Shown: positions 35,432 through 44,887, numbered from the stretch's first letter. The stretch is 64,000 nucleotides of DNA from JAFIFT01 sp020051095 (GCF_964199965.1 NZ_CAXMZT010000007.1:124001-188000); one strand, 5' to 3'. Numbers and translations: made by a program. Notes: generated from the letters alone by a model not told the origin.

Positions 35432-36046
35432 ATGAAACATTACATTGCCATGATAGTTGCATTATCTGCTTTGTTTTCTAATACGTATGCTTCACAAGAA
35501 ATCAGCCTTCCTTGGAATAAAATCAGCCAAACAAATCAAGCTGAACATATTGTTTCGCTCAATGGTTTACAACCCTATACAGCCTATAACGTTAGCTGCA
35601 GCTTTTTTAATAGCCTAGAGACTTCGGTTGATTTTCTGATAAGCCCGCGCTTGCTTCCAGAAAGCCAGTACCGAAATGTCCAACTTAACCAAAAACCGTT
35701 AGCCAATAACCACGGCCAACTGCAAGCAGGGAATAATTTGATAAGCTTTGATATTGAAGTTCAAAAAGAAGATAGTCAACATTACAATCAGCTGACGCTA
35801 AAATCCGATAGCAATACCCCTCCTATTCTCACCGAATGTATCGCAACCCCTTTAACTAACAATGTTCGCCACAATCAACACAGTGAAGTCAGTTCCGGCG
35901 GCTATTTTTTTGCCTATAACGATACCAATCACCCAGTCACCATCACGGTGGGTAATTTCTTCCCAACCAAATATGCCATTAAGCCCCATGGCAGAAAGAT
36001 GGTGTGGGTCTCTACCGATAATCAAGATATCCACGTGATCGGATAA
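35432..36046 (+). CDS. Secreted protein of unknown function (204 aa)
   Basis: The start ATG 35432 has GAAGGA six bases upstream and begins a clear signal peptide (MKHYIAMIVALSALFSNTYA, cleavage expected after NTYA). The mature part is beta-rich, with an N-terminal half resembling an Ig-like strand arrangement (GLQPYTAYNVSCSFFN) and two cysteines (one in each half) that could form a disulfide. The C-terminal part (GGYFFAYNDTNHPVTITVGN) resembles an Ig or jelly-roll sheet. It is convergent with another small secreted protein at 36081. No family recognised; probably periplasmic or exported. Confidence 0.8.
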   Translation: MKHYIAMIVALSALFSNTYASQEISLPWNKISQTNQAEHIVSLNGLQPYTAYNVSCSFFNSLETSVDFLISPRLLPESQYRNVQLNQKPLANNHGQLQAGNNLISFDIEVQKEDSQHYNQLTLKSDSNTPPILTECIATPLTNNVRHNQHSEVSSGGYFFAYNDTNHPVTITVGNFFPTKYAIKPHGRKMVWVSTDNQDIHVIG

Positions 36047-36080
36047 TTATCTATCGTTTGTGATGTCGATTGCTACTATC

Positions 36081-36440
36081 TCAGGTAATTGAAATAATTT
36101 CATACGTACCATTTGCACTGCCCGCAGCATTCGTACTTTGCCAAGATGCGCTTGAACCATCATCCACAAAGCATACGATTCCAGAGCCCGCGGCAATAGC
36201 CACTGATGGATTTCCATCACATGTGAAATCAATACTATTAGGACTCGCTGCATCGACGTTTAAATGGATAAGGAGCGTTGTTCCAATAGCTGATAGGGTT
36301 ATGACATTAGCTGAAGTTGTTGACGTCCAATTCACCACTTGGCTTAGCATGCTGTGTGTTGAAATTATTTTTTGTTCAGAAGCTAATACCTGAAAAGTCA
36401 AAAGTATCGAAGCAAACAATAACGCGATTTTTTTATACAT
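36081..36440 (-). CDS. Small secreted protein (119 aa)
   Basis: Signal peptide MYKKIALLFASILLTFQVLA, then a Thr/Ser/Ala-rich mature part of about 98 residues with two cysteines (DFTCDGN and GIVCFVDDG) likely to pair. The strand pattern (TLLIHLNVDAA, SVAIAAGSGIVCFV, GTYEIISIT) suggests a small beta-sandwich. AAGGAA lies before the ATG. It belongs to a local group of small exported proteins (35432, 36582, 37428). No known family. Confidence 0.75.
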   Translation of the reverse strand: MYKKIALLFASILLTFQVLASEQKIISTHSMLSQVVNWTSTTSANVITLSAIGTTLLIHLNVDAASPNSIDFTCDGNPSVAIAAGSGIVCFVDDGSSASWQSTNAAGSANGTYEIISIT

Positions 36441-36581
36441 GGAATTTCCTTATAACCTAGTTGGCAACATCCCTTAGTTAACATCCAAAGCTTATAACCA
36501 AGAGAAGTCATATGACAAAGACTCAAATTTATGTTACACATAAATCTATCCTATTCTATACAGAACTTTTTTTAGTAATCA

Positions 36582-37361
36582 ATGCTAAAACGACTTATTA
36601 AAAATAACTTATTCGCTCTGGCCATACTTTATTGGCTTAGCCTTTTTTTCAATACGGCGGTTGCAGGCAGTTTAGGTGAATCAATCCCATCAGAGCGCGG
36701 GCGCATTTTTGTTCTTGCGGCTGTCGGTGGCGGCCTGGTTAATATCAATAAAACAGCCGATGTGTTCCTAAGTGATACCATTTCAAATCGTTATCGCCTC
36801 CACCGAGCTACAAATGGTTTTATGATGGCAGGCTTTGGTGTGGGTCGTCATATTCATAGCATTAACAATCATCCCTTCGATCTCGGGGTTTCTGGTTACT
36901 ATTATGATTTAGGAACGTTTAAAGGCCGTGTTCATCCCGCCTATAATGTGGCACCTGATTTTGATACCTTAAATTTTTCCTTGAAAGCCTCCTCCATTGC
37001 TTTATTAGCCGAGTTACGTTATTACTTTCAAGCTCAACGCTTTCAACCCTTCTTATCAGTGGCAGCTGGCGCTGCTCGAAATGCCTTAATCCGTTACAAA
37101 GAATTCCCGCCTTATAATAATCTCTCCCCCGCCCCCATGCTAAGACCGTTTAAAAATCATCATACAATCAACGTATCATCTGGGATTGGCGCTGGGGTGA
37201 AACGTCAATTAAGTCGTTATGCAGAAGGGGCTTTGGAATATCGTTTTGTCTATTTAGGCAATGCTGAGTTAGGGGTTTCGCCCATTCAGTTGACTCAGCA
37301 TCGTATGCAATTTAGGCATCTTTATGTCAATTCGCTGATATTATCATTATTTGTGGATTAA
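36582..37361 (+). CDS. Outer-membrane beta-barrel protein
   Basis: The 259-residue protein has a signal peptide (KNNLFALAILYWLSLFFNTAVA) and a mature part of alternating amphipathic strands: GRIFVLAAVGGGLVNINKT, FMMAGFGVGRHIHS, FDLGVSGYYYDLGTF, IALLAELRYYFQAQRFQPFLSVAAGAARN, INVSSGIGAGVKRQLSRYAEGALEYRFVYLG, ending LYVNSLILSLFVD. The glycine-rich first strand and the final strands parallel the protein at 15957, so the two are probably distant paralogues. Likely an 8- or 10-stranded surface barrel. Followed 66 bases later by the repeat protein in the same direction. Confidence 0.75.
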   Translation: MLKRLIKNNLFALAILYWLSLFFNTAVAGSLGESIPSERGRIFVLAAVGGGLVNINKTADVFLSDTISNRYRLHRATNGFMMAGFGVGRHIHSINNHPFDLGVSGYYYDLGTFKGRVHPAYNVAPDFDTLNFSLKASSIALLAELRYYFQAQRFQPFLSVAAGAARNALIRYKEFPPYNNLSPAPMLRPFKNHHTINVSSGIGAGVKRQLSRYAEGALEYRFVYLGNAELGVSPIQLTQHRMQFRHLYVNSLILSLFVD

Positions 37362-37427
37362 ACGTGTCTTATAAAATTCTGGCGACAATCCCCAAGCTGA
37401 ACAAAAAAATGGAGATAATAAACAAAC

Positions 37428-39197
37428 ATGAATGAGCACCCTTCGATTAAAATAAGACAAACAATCCTTCTATTATTAACTGCCTTATTTTCTTCAATGG
37501 TGGCTGCCAAACCCTTTTTTAGCATCACAACAAACAGCAGCGCTGTGCAGATTAATGTCAACTCAAACGCTATTATCACCTACCAAGTGTATAATAATAG
37601 CGGCATTCAAGCCAAAAACATGGTGTATGATGTCAATTATCAAAATCATTCTGAAGTATCAGTCGTAGGCGCAGGAACAACCTGTACGTCCACATTACAA
37701 CCCTATCAATCTTGCACATTACAATTGCGTGTTACAGTCAATGATATAATGCGAAGCTTTCGCTTAATCCCTCGTGTATGCACCGATAATGGCATTGTCT
37801 GCTCAGTACCAGACGTGAATAATCGCACCTTAATTTCTGTGATAGCAGTTCCGCTTACCTTGAGTGTGAATGCAATTGCAAGTGATCAGCATCTGCAACT
37901 TCGGGCGTTAACATTAACTAACTCAGGAACCACGTCGGTTACCTTGAATCAGATTCAGGTTACAGAAAGCAATAGCCTACAAAACCTAATTGAAGTCTGT
38001 AGCCCATCCACCAGTTGCACACCACCGACAGCCTCACAGCCATCGTGCTATTCAATAACCTCACTATCTGCGGGTGGCTCTTGTTTAATATGGTTTCGCT
38101 CCTTGGATGTAGCAACCCAAGCGCTAGGAAATATGTCGGGTGATGTGACTATCACCTTGCAAACCAATCCACAAACGACCTTAAATACCAATACCTTTAC
38201 CGTCAATTATAATAATGATTTATATGCTGGCGGGCAGTTTACCGATGCGGGAGGGGTAGCTGATACAAACCGCATAGCCCGATGGGACGGCACTACATGG
38301 CATGCCTTAAGCACGGGAATACCCAATAACAGTGTTAATGCGTTGGCAATTTATCAATTTGATTTGTTTATTGGGGGTAATTTTACCAATGCCGGTGGCA
38401 TAAATGGCGATCGAATAGTCCGGTGGGATGGCCTAGCGTTTAACCCGTTATCTACGGGGATTAACAATGGTAACGTTCGAGCATTAACCGTTTTTAACGA
38501 TGAATTAATATTAGGGGGTGATTTTACGTCACCTGAAATTCGTATTGCGGCTTGGGATGGCGTTAACTTTAATGCCCTATCCTCTGGAATTAGCAACAAC
38601 AATGTATTTGCTTTACTTGCGCTTAACTCCAATTTGTATGTCGGTGGAAATTTTACCAACCAATATGGCGCTTTAGGAGACCGGATAATACAATGGGATG
38701 GCCTTAATTTTAATGCCATAGCCTCTGGAATTAGTAATGGCAATGTATTTGCTTTATTTGAGCTCAATTCCAATTTGTATGTCGGTGGAAATTTTACCAA
38801 CCAATACGGCGCTTTAGGAGACCGGATAATACAATGGAATGGCGCAAATTTCACACCACTGTCTGTAGTCGCACCTAATAATTCCGTCAGAGCTCTTACT
38901 GCTATGGGTGGAAATTTGATTCTGGCAGGAAATTTTACAAATTTAGATAACCCAAATGGTGACAGGGTCGTAGCATGGGATGGTGCAAGCTACAGCGCTT
39001 TGGGAGCGGGGATTGGCAATAATGCTGTATATGCCTTAGCTGTTGCACAAAACACCTTGCTATTCGCAGGGGGGACGTTTACCAATCCAGCGGTTCGAAT
39101 TGCTCAATGGAATGGAAGCATTTGGAGTGCATTAGGTAGCGGTATTAACAATACTGTCCTGGCGTTGATCGTCGCCTCATCGCTTATTTTATCCTAA
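37428..39197 (+). CDS. Exported protein with 47-residue propeller-like repeats
   Basis: The 589-residue protein starts with a signal peptide (RQTILLLLTALFSSMVAA). Residues 25-260 form two Ig-like modules with paired cysteines (TTCTSTLQPYQSCTL; SCLIWF), resembling bacterial surface Ig-like domains. From residue 265 to the end come seven repeats with the core 'LYVGGNFTN...GDRIIQWDG..F.AL..GI.N..V.AL', as in kelch/delta-60-type beta-propellers. Seven blades would close one propeller. Asn and Gly are enriched in the loops. Secreted or surface-attached location is inferred. Repeats 4 and 5 are nearly identical in DNA. Confidence 0.8.
   Translation: MNEHPSIKIRQTILLLLTALFSSMVAAKPFFSITTNSSAVQINVNSNAIITYQVYNNSGIQAKNMVYDVNYQNHSEVSVVGAGTTCTSTLQPYQSCTLQLRVTVNDIMRSFRLIPRVCTDNGIVCSVPDVNNRTLISVIAVPLTLSVNAIASDQHLQLRALTLTNSGTTSVTLNQIQVTESNSLQNLIEVCSPSTSCTPPTASQPSCYSITSLSAGGSCLIWFRSLDVATQALGNMSGDVTITLQTNPQTTLNTNTFTVNYNNDLYAGGQFTDAGGVADTNRIARWDGTTWHALSTGIPNNSVNALAIYQFDLFIGGNFTNAGGINGDRIVRWDGLAFNPLSTGINNGNVRALTVFNDELILGGDFTSPEIRIAAWDGVNFNALSSGISNNNVFALLALNSNLYVGGNFTNQYGALGDRIIQWDGLNFNAIASGISNGNVFALFELNSNLYVGGNFTNQYGALGDRIIQWNGANFTPLSVVAPNNSVRALTAMGGNLILAGNFTNLDNPNGDRVVAWDGASYSALGAGIGNNAVYALAVAQNTLLFAGGTFTNPAVRIAQWNGSIWSALGSGINNTVLALIVASSLILS
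38586..38840 (+). repeat. Recent tandem duplication of a 141-bp blade inside the propeller gene
   Basis: Units starting at 38586 and 38727 (each from GGAATTAG) are almost identical over more than 100 bases, including silent positions, while the other blades match only in protein sequence. The unit length of 141 bases is a multiple of three and keeps the frame. Confidence 0.85.
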
Positions 39198-39215
39198 AAA
39201 GTAGCAACAGACACG

Positions 39216-40490
39216 TTAAAGGCGGCCTAAAGGAACGGCATTTAATATTTGAGCTAATTTTTCACGATCCAACTTATTTTGCCATTTCGAAATAACAATG
39301 GTGGCTATGGTATTGCCAATCATGTTGGTGAGCGAACGTCCTTCGGACATGAAGCGGTCAATGCCTAAAATAATAACCACCCCAGCGACAGGCACCGTAC
39401 CAATGGCAGCAAGGGAGCTGGCCAACACGATAAAACCACTACCAGTCACCCCTGCTGCTCCTTTGGAGCTGATAATCATGACGATGAGTAAAAAAAGTTG
39501 TTGGGAATAGGTGAGATCAGAGTGGGTTGCTTGGGCGATAAATAGGGCCGCTAGGGTTAAATAGATTGCCGTGCCATCTAAGTTAAATGAATATCCCGTG
39601 GGGATAACTAAATCGACCACTGTTTTGTCACAGCCTAAATCGTTTAATTTTTCCAGTAAGTTGGGGAGAACCGTCTCAGAAGAAGAGGTAGCAAACACAA
39701 TGACGATTTCTGTTTTAATATACTTCAATACTTTGAAGATACTCACATCGCAATAAAAATAAAGAAGTCCGCCTAAGATGACAAAGATAAAGACTAAGCA
39801 GGTAAGGTAAAAGCATAATAGTAAAACCACTAAATCCAGTAAGGAACTCGCCCCATATTTGCCGACTGTAAACGCCATGGCAGCAAAGGCTGCGACAGGG
39901 GCATAATGCATAATGCCATGGATGATTTTAAAAAATATTTTGGCTAAATGTTCGATGCCTTCGGTGATTTTTCGTCCTTGTTGACCATAGGCCATCAACC
40001 CAAGGGCAAACGTAATACTGACAAAGAGAACTTGCAGTATATCGCCGTGAATAAACGCACTAAAAAATGTGGTTGGAATAATGTTTAAGACAAAGTCTTG
40101 AACATTATCGCTATGTTCAGCATTGCCAATATAGGATTTGGCATCCGAAAGATTCAACGAAGAAGGGTCAATATTTAAGCCTCTGCCCGGTTCAAAAAGA
40201 TTGGCAACGAATAAGCCAATTGCCAAGGCAATGCTTGTGGTAATTAAAAAATAGATAATGGCTGCACCACCTATTTGCCCTACTGTTTTCAAGTTTGCCA
40301 TCGCGGCAATGCCCGAAACAAGGGTTAAAAAAATGATAGGCGTTATCATCATTTTAATCAGTTTAATAAAAATATCGGCGAGCGGTTTTACGTGGGTGGC
40401 CAGATCGGGGGTTATGCAGCCTAGAGCGACACCCAAGAGAATTCCAATCAAAACTTGGACATATAAATGCTTAAATACTCTTAACATCAT
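39216..40490 (-). CDS. Dicarboxylate/amino acid:cation symporter (DctA/GltP family)
   Basis: 424 residues, the family length. Motifs include IFIKLIKMMITPIIFLTLVSGIA (N-terminal helices), the serine-rich re-entrant loop VFATSSSETVLPNLLEKL, GYSFNLDGTAIYLTLAALFIAQA (the GYSFN.DG substrate-binding segment), and GVTGSGFIVLASSLAA with IDRFMSEGRSLTNMIGN near the C-terminus. It imports C4-dicarboxylates or glutamate/aspartate with H+ or Na+. The M-S-E-G-R-S pattern in helix 8 keeps the R typical of acidic-substrate binding. Monocistronic; convergent with the propeller gene. Two ATGs in tandem (40490, 40487) follow AAAGGA closely. Confidence 0.92.
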   Translation of the reverse strand: MMLRVFKHLYVQVLIGILLGVALGCITPDLATHVKPLADIFIKLIKMMITPIIFLTLVSGIAAMANLKTVGQIGGAAIIYFLITTSIALAIGLFVANLFEPGRGLNIDPSSLNLSDAKSYIGNAEHSDNVQDFVLNIIPTTFFSAFIHGDILQVLFVSITFALGLMAYGQQGRKITEGIEHLAKIFFKIIHGIMHYAPVAAFAAMAFTVGKYGASSLLDLVVLLLCFYLTCLVFIFVILGGLLYFYCDVSIFKVLKYIKTEIVIVFATSSSETVLPNLLEKLNDLGCDKTVVDLVIPTGYSFNLDGTAIYLTLAALFIAQATHSDLTYSQQLFLLIVMIISSKGAAGVTGSGFIVLASSLAAIGTVPVAGVVIILGIDRFMSEGRSLTNMIGNTIATIVISKWQNKLDREKLAQILNAVPLGRL

Positions 40491-40743
40491 TCCTTTTCTA
40501 TCAAGAGACTAAACTTTGATAATACCTCAACTAATTGAATAAAGCTAATCTATATAGATCAATGTTAAGTCATATGATTGTCAGTTTAACCCTGAGGGAT
40601 AGACACTTTATTTACTGTAATAACACACGCAGGGTGACGTCCATGGCTTATTTCTATATTGTTTGATAACCAAAATGGTTGAATAAATAAGTGGTGTTTT
40701 TCTAGTGCGAAATGATAGTTACTAAATAGCTTCCATCATTATT
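40491..40743. other. Non-coding stretch, nothing recognised
   Basis: This is part of a 315-base gap. It should hold the DctA-like promoter on the minus strand. No open frame or clear hairpin is seen before the dispersed repeat at 40744. Confidence 0.5.
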
Positions 40744-40797
40744 CCTTCTCCCCAGGCATGGGGAGAAGGTGCCCAACGGGCGGAAGAGGGGTTGTTG
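40744..40797. repeat. Dispersed CCTTCTCCCC repeat, copy 2
   Basis: CCTTCTCCCCAGGCATGGGG continues with AGAAGGTGCCC and a GGGCGGAAGAGGGGTTG tail. The first part folds as a CTTCTCCCC/GGGGAGAAG hairpin. The same order of elements occurs at 56867-56926 and, diverged, at 60664 and 3911. Confidence 0.8.
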
Positions 40798-40805
40798 AAT
40801 CGAGG

Positions 40806-41666
40806 TTATTTTTTAGGGGTGTTTACTGGTGAACTCTTGGAAGGCTGATGACTCACTTTCAACTTGGGGATGAATTTCCCTAAATTGTTACCCTCCAACA
40901 TGGAACTGACTACCGTATCCACCATCATAAACGTTTGAAAAATCGTTCTCATTTCATCGGGGTCATTTGCTGCTAATTTTTTCAAGAACTCAGTTAGACC
41001 TTCTTCATCTTCTTTAAACGATTTATAATCTGGGTTGCTTATGACATAACCTTGAAAGCTTAAGCCTTCATGAACATTCAAAGAAACTGATAGCGCAAAG
41101 CTTTTAAAAAACACGTCTTCAAGGGGCGTTTCTTCTGGTAACTTGCTGAAATCCACGGTAGCAGCAAATAATGCTGTCAAGCCCTGATAATTGCCTTGGG
41201 AGTCTTTTGACGTTGACGTCACCGCGCCACTGAAATTCAAAGCGTCCCCATACTCCTGATCGGTGGTCGTTTCAAACATATTATCGACATACTCAACCAA
41301 TTGAGGAATCAATTCATTGATGTCTTCCTGGCTCAACATTTTGGTTAAATCAATCCCAAGTGACCCGGCCATAACTGTTTTAGGAGCCACCCCATCATTG
41401 TAATCATATTCAATGTTATCTAGCTTAAGATTAAAGTGATTATTGGCAGCTTTTTTAAAATACTGGGCATTGACAGCAACTTTTTCGACACGTTCATCGG
41501 TCAAATTAATATCAGTAAATGTTAAATTTACAATCGTGTTTTGGTTTTGAAAAGGGGACAACACTTTTTTAATTTGTGAATTTACCTGACCAACATCAAT
41601 GCTATTTGCAAACACCATCGAAGCAGCAGCGAACGAGAGAAACAACCCAAGCACTAATTTCCGCAT
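40806..41666 (-). CDS. Periplasmic protein of unknown function (286 aa)
   Basis: The signal peptide MRKLVLGLFLSFAAASMVFA precedes a mature protein rich in Asp/Glu/Lys with alternating beta strands and amphipathic helices: NTIVNLTFTDINLTDERVE, FNLKLDNIEYDYNDG, VMAGSLGIDLTKML, ALSVSLNVHEGLSFQGYVIS. The long beta segments facing polar residues recall lipid- or amphiphile-binding periplasmic proteins, but no specific family is recognised. A Ser/Pro/Lys tail (HQPSKSSPVNTPKK) ends it. AGGAGA lies a few bases before the ATG. Divergent from the amino acid permease. Confidence 0.8.
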   Translation of the reverse strand: MRKLVLGLFLSFAAASMVFANSIDVGQVNSQIKKVLSPFQNQNTIVNLTFTDINLTDERVEKVAVNAQYFKKAANNHFNLKLDNIEYDYNDGVAPKTVMAGSLGIDLTKMLSQEDINELIPQLVEYVDNMFETTTDQEYGDALNFSGAVTSTSKDSQGNYQGLTALFAATVDFSKLPEETPLEDVFFKSFALSVSLNVHEGLSFQGYVISNPDYKSFKEDEEGLTEFLKKLAANDPDEMRTIFQTFMMVDTVVSSMLEGNNLGKFIPKLKVSHQPSKSSPVNTPKK

Positions 41667-41875
41667 AAAAATCTCCTATTAACTAATCTTCAGCTCTATT
41701 CGGACAGGTAGTATATCTGATATCCTTAGCTAAGGAAATAATCTGTCAGATGGAAAGGGGCATTGTGTTCAAATTTTATACCCAGTTATTTCAATAGCCT
41801 AGTTTCTAGTAAAAATGCTTTAAAATAATCGAATAATGTGTCAATATGCAACCATGTTGGTAATTTTTAATCCAA

Positions 41876-43159
41876 ATGCCCTTATTTAGTCTTCGATCAT
41901 TAACGTTTCTTGTCATCGCTAATATGCTTGGCGCTGGACTGTTTACGACCTCTGGCATAGCGCTTAGTCAGATCCCTTCACCAACCGTTATCCTAACCGC
42001 CTGGCTAATTGCTGGTCTCATTGCCTTGTGCGGGGCAATCAGTTATGGCATTTTGGCAAAAGAAGTGACTGCCTCGGGTGGCGAATATATTTTTTTAAGC
42101 CGCTTTATCCACCCCGTTGCGGGCTATATAGCAGGCATCGTGTCCTTATTCGTTGGATTTTCAGGTGCATCGGCCTATTCTGCATTGACGTTGGCTGCGT
42201 ATGTCAAAGGCATATCAAGCATCCCTTCAGTGCCTGTCATCGCATCAATCGCAATTGGGCTTTGTTTGATCTTTAGACGCATTCAACTGCACACAGGGTC
42301 AATGATTCAAAATCTGTTTGTGGTTTGCCAGTTAGGATTATTGGGACTGTTTATTCTTCTTTCGCTGCGCTTTATTCACCTTCCCGCAGCGCCCTCATTT
42401 CTGCCATCGTCGATATCCCCACAATCGTTTGCAACCGTTGTTTTGTGGGTTTTTTATAGTTACACCGGATTTAATGCGGCGATTTATGTATCGGGAATGG
42501 CTAAACACCCCGAAAAAAATGTTCCCAAAGCCATGCGTTGGGGCACGCTCGTTATTTTGTTACTCTATTTAATAGTTAATGCCATTTTTCTTTACATTCC
42601 GCCCCAAGTTTTTATTTCAGGGCAGGTCGATATTGCTGCCAGAGTCGCTCAATACATCGGCGGCGATTCACTAGCATTGATAATACGTCTTGTGATTATC
42701 TTCACCCTGTTTTCAGCGATTTATTCCATGTTTATTGTCGGTCCCAGTGTGTATGTTGCCATGAGTCAAGATGGGGTGATGCCTGCTGGCAGGGGAAGCA
42801 ATGCACAACAATTATTTTTCGCATCAAGCTTACAAGCATTGATTGTTCTTATTATCATTTGGAGCACCTCACTCCAATCGTTGCTTTCCTATATCGGCAT
42901 GACTCTATCGTTTTCCATGTTGCTGACGGTGGGCGCTAGCTTGAAAATATTAAAAAGGAAACAAACCAAATCACTCTGGCAATGGTTTCCACCCATCCTC
43001 TTCATGATAGCGGCAAGCTGCATGATTGGTTTAGCAAGCCTCCATAACCCCATGGAGCTGTTCTACAGTGTCGTAACGATTGGTGTGGGAATGATACTCT
43101 TTCTTTTCAAAAAGAAGCCTGTTCTGGAAGTAGCAGAAATTCAAGCCAATCAGCGCTGA
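41876..43159 (+). CDS. APC-family amino acid permease
   Basis: The 427-residue protein has about twelve membrane helices. FLVIANMLGAGLFTTSGIAL is the helix 1 substrate-binding break (GaGif motif) of APC transporters, and ISYGILAKEVTASGGEYIFLSRF matches the 'EL....P.sGG.Y.y' motif around helix 2-3. VVLWVFYSYTGFNAAIYVSGMAKHPEKNVPKAM is the family helix 6 segment (F.y.Gf......E..nP.r..P.ai). A short basic C-terminus follows. Substrate not predictable. No ribosome binding site is obvious before ATG 41876. Confidence 0.9.
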   Translation: MPLFSLRSLTFLVIANMLGAGLFTTSGIALSQIPSPTVILTAWLIAGLIALCGAISYGILAKEVTASGGEYIFLSRFIHPVAGYIAGIVSLFVGFSGASAYSALTLAAYVKGISSIPSVPVIASIAIGLCLIFRRIQLHTGSMIQNLFVVCQLGLLGLFILLSLRFIHLPAAPSFLPSSISPQSFATVVLWVFYSYTGFNAAIYVSGMAKHPEKNVPKAMRWGTLVILLLYLIVNAIFLYIPPQVFISGQVDIAARVAQYIGGDSLALIIRLVIIFTLFSAIYSMFIVGPSVYVAMSQDGVMPAGRGSNAQQLFFASSLQALIVLIIIWSTSLQSLLSYIGMTLSFSMLLTVGASLKILKRKQTKSLWQWFPPILFMIAASCMIGLASLHNPMELFYSVVTIGVGMILFLFKKKPVLEVAEIQANQR

Positions 43160-43186
43160 GGAAGGTCTAGGTTATACTGAGTGATT

Positions 43187-43213
43187 CCCGCATTCCGCTT
43201 CGCTCAATGCGGG
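43187..43213. terminator. Terminator-like / REP hairpin after the permease
   Basis: CCCGCATT (43187-43194) and AATGCGGG (43206-43213) form an 8-bp stem with an 11-base loop, followed by CCACTTTTT. The CCCGCATTCC-CGCTTCGC core also belongs to the dispersed repeat family seen at 59459-59550. Confidence 0.6.
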
Positions 43214-43429
43214 CCACTTTTTAACGCAGTTGGCAATGGATGCTCTATAGTATTTGCCGTAAATTAGATTTATAATAAACCAAGTCTCAACAAAGCCACG
43301 AAAATACTGCGCTGAAACAACAAAAACAATCCCTTTACAAAAAGTCGTACTTGGCGCTGTACAGTAAATCGCTTTATAAGTTATAACAATTAATATCGCC
43401 TTCTAAACTGAAACTTTCCAGGATTCAAA

Positions 43430-44887
43430 ATGCATGATTTATTAGTAGTGGATAACTCCCAAAATAAGCTAATTGATTATTTCCCCGATTCCGTTATTAC
43501 CTTTGAAACCTACCTCAATGAATATCCCAAAATTAATGAAGCGAAAGTAAACGTCATCAATTTATGCGATGCCGACAAGTACTTAAGCGAAGGGTATTAT
43601 TGTTCGTTATTGGCTGCAGCAAGAAATCATTTCGTCATCCCAACTGCCAATACCCTCAATGATATGCGCGGAGGAATTCGCATCATTCTCAACAAAAAAA
43701 TATGCCCAGCCAACGAACTTGCCTGGCTGGAAAATAATGAGGATAAGTTTCCTGTATATATATTAGGTGGAAAATCAACCGAGAATGCCATCTCAAGATT
43801 AGCGAAAAATATTTTTAAGCTCTACCCAACGCCTATTATTAAGATTACCAAAGGCATTATTCCAGAAACGCTCAACATTGAACGTGTCTGCTTGAATAAA
43901 TCGTCTCACCTCGAGCAACGGGAATTTATTAGTCAACTATTAGACAATAATATTTCATCCCGCGAATATCGCGTCCAAAATAAAAAATACCGTTGGGATA
44001 TGGCGATACTGGTCAATCCCAATGAAATAACGCCACCTAGCAATAAGAGTGCAATCAATCTATTTGTGAAAGCGGCTGCCAAATTGGGAATAAAAGCAGA
44101 CATCGTGACTGCCGATAATTTATTTAACTTAAGCCAATACGATGCCCTGTTTGTTCGTGAAACGACGTTTATCAATCACCATACCTATCGCTTAGTGTGT
44201 GAGGCAGAAAAACTCGGCATGGTTGTCATTGATGATTCTGCCTCAATTTTACGATGCTGCAATAAAGTCTTTCTACATGATGCGTTTTCTTATAATAAAG
44301 TGAACAGTTTAAAAACTAAAATTGTCAGTCATTTTAATAAAGGGTTGATCGATGAGATTGAAAACGAGTTCAATTACCCTGTTGTGTTAAAAATGCCTGA
44401 AAGTTCATTTTCGAGTGGCGTATACAAAGCAAGCAACCGAGAAGAGCTCATCCAAAAGCTTGAGAAAATTTTTGAAAACTCCGCTTTAGCGCTTGTGCAA
44501 GAATATATGTACACCGATTTTGACTGGCGCATTGGTGTGTTAAATGGGCGTGCCATATTTGCATGTCGTTATTATATGGTCCGTAATCACTGGCAAATTT
44601 ATAATAATAGCAAATCAAAACTTGAATCAGGTAGTTATGATTGCCTGCCAACCTTTGAAGTGCCACGCATTGTGCTCAATGCGGCCCTACGCGCTTGTAA
44701 AATGATTGGCAATGGATTATACGGTGTTGATATTAAAGTAAAAAATAAGCATGCCTATGTCATTGAAGTGAATGATAACCCAAGCGTTGATCATCATGTT
44801 GAGGATCAATATCTCGGCCATGAACTATATATGCAGATAATGTCTGAATTCTTAACGAGGCTTGAGGCGAGAGGGCGAGGAAAATGA
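43430..44887 (+). CDS. RLAN-domain ATP-grasp ligase (RimK-like)
   Basis: The 485-residue protein has two parts. Residues 1 to about 145 (LLVVDNSQNKLIDYFPDS, DADKYLSEGYYCSLLAAARN, FVIPTANTLNDMRGG) match the RLAN domain found N-terminal to RimK-like ATP-grasp enzymes. The C-terminal half is the ATP-grasp ligase: YNKVNSLKTKIVSHFNKG, YPVVLKMPESSFSSGVYKA (ATP-binding Lys and loop), LVQEYMYTDFDWRIGVLNGRAIFACRYY, and VIEVNDNPSVDHHVED with Glu/Asn metal ligands. Such enzymes form amide bonds between amino acids or peptides. The next gene, a GNAT, overlaps by four bases, so the pair is translationally coupled. AGGA precedes ATG. Confidence 0.88.
   Translation: MHDLLVVDNSQNKLIDYFPDSVITFETYLNEYPKINEAKVNVINLCDADKYLSEGYYCSLLAAARNHFVIPTANTLNDMRGGIRIILNKKICPANELAWLENNEDKFPVYILGGKSTENAISRLAKNIFKLYPTPIIKITKGIIPETLNIERVCLNKSSHLEQREFISQLLDNNISSREYRVQNKKYRWDMAILVNPNEITPPSNKSAINLFVKAAAKLGIKADIVTADNLFNLSQYDALFVRETTFINHHTYRLVCEAEKLGMVVIDDSASILRCCNKVFLHDAFSYNKVNSLKTKIVSHFNKGLIDEIENEFNYPVVLKMPESSFSSGVYKASNREELIQKLEKIFENSALALVQEYMYTDFDWRIGVLNGRAIFACRYYMVRNHWQIYNNSKSKLESGSYDCLPTFEVPRIVLNAALRACKMIGNGLYGVDIKVKNKHAYVIEVNDNPSVDHHVEDQYLGHELYMQIMSEFLTRLEARGRGK

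Noticed and set aside
38586..38840. Direct repeats that could be taken for a CRISPR array
   Set aside because: Only two long units, inside a coding frame, without spacers or cas genes.
38354..38854. Minus-strand frame of 166 codons inside the propeller gene
   Set aside because: It is a shadow produced by the repeats; its apparent internal repeats mirror the plus-strand blades.
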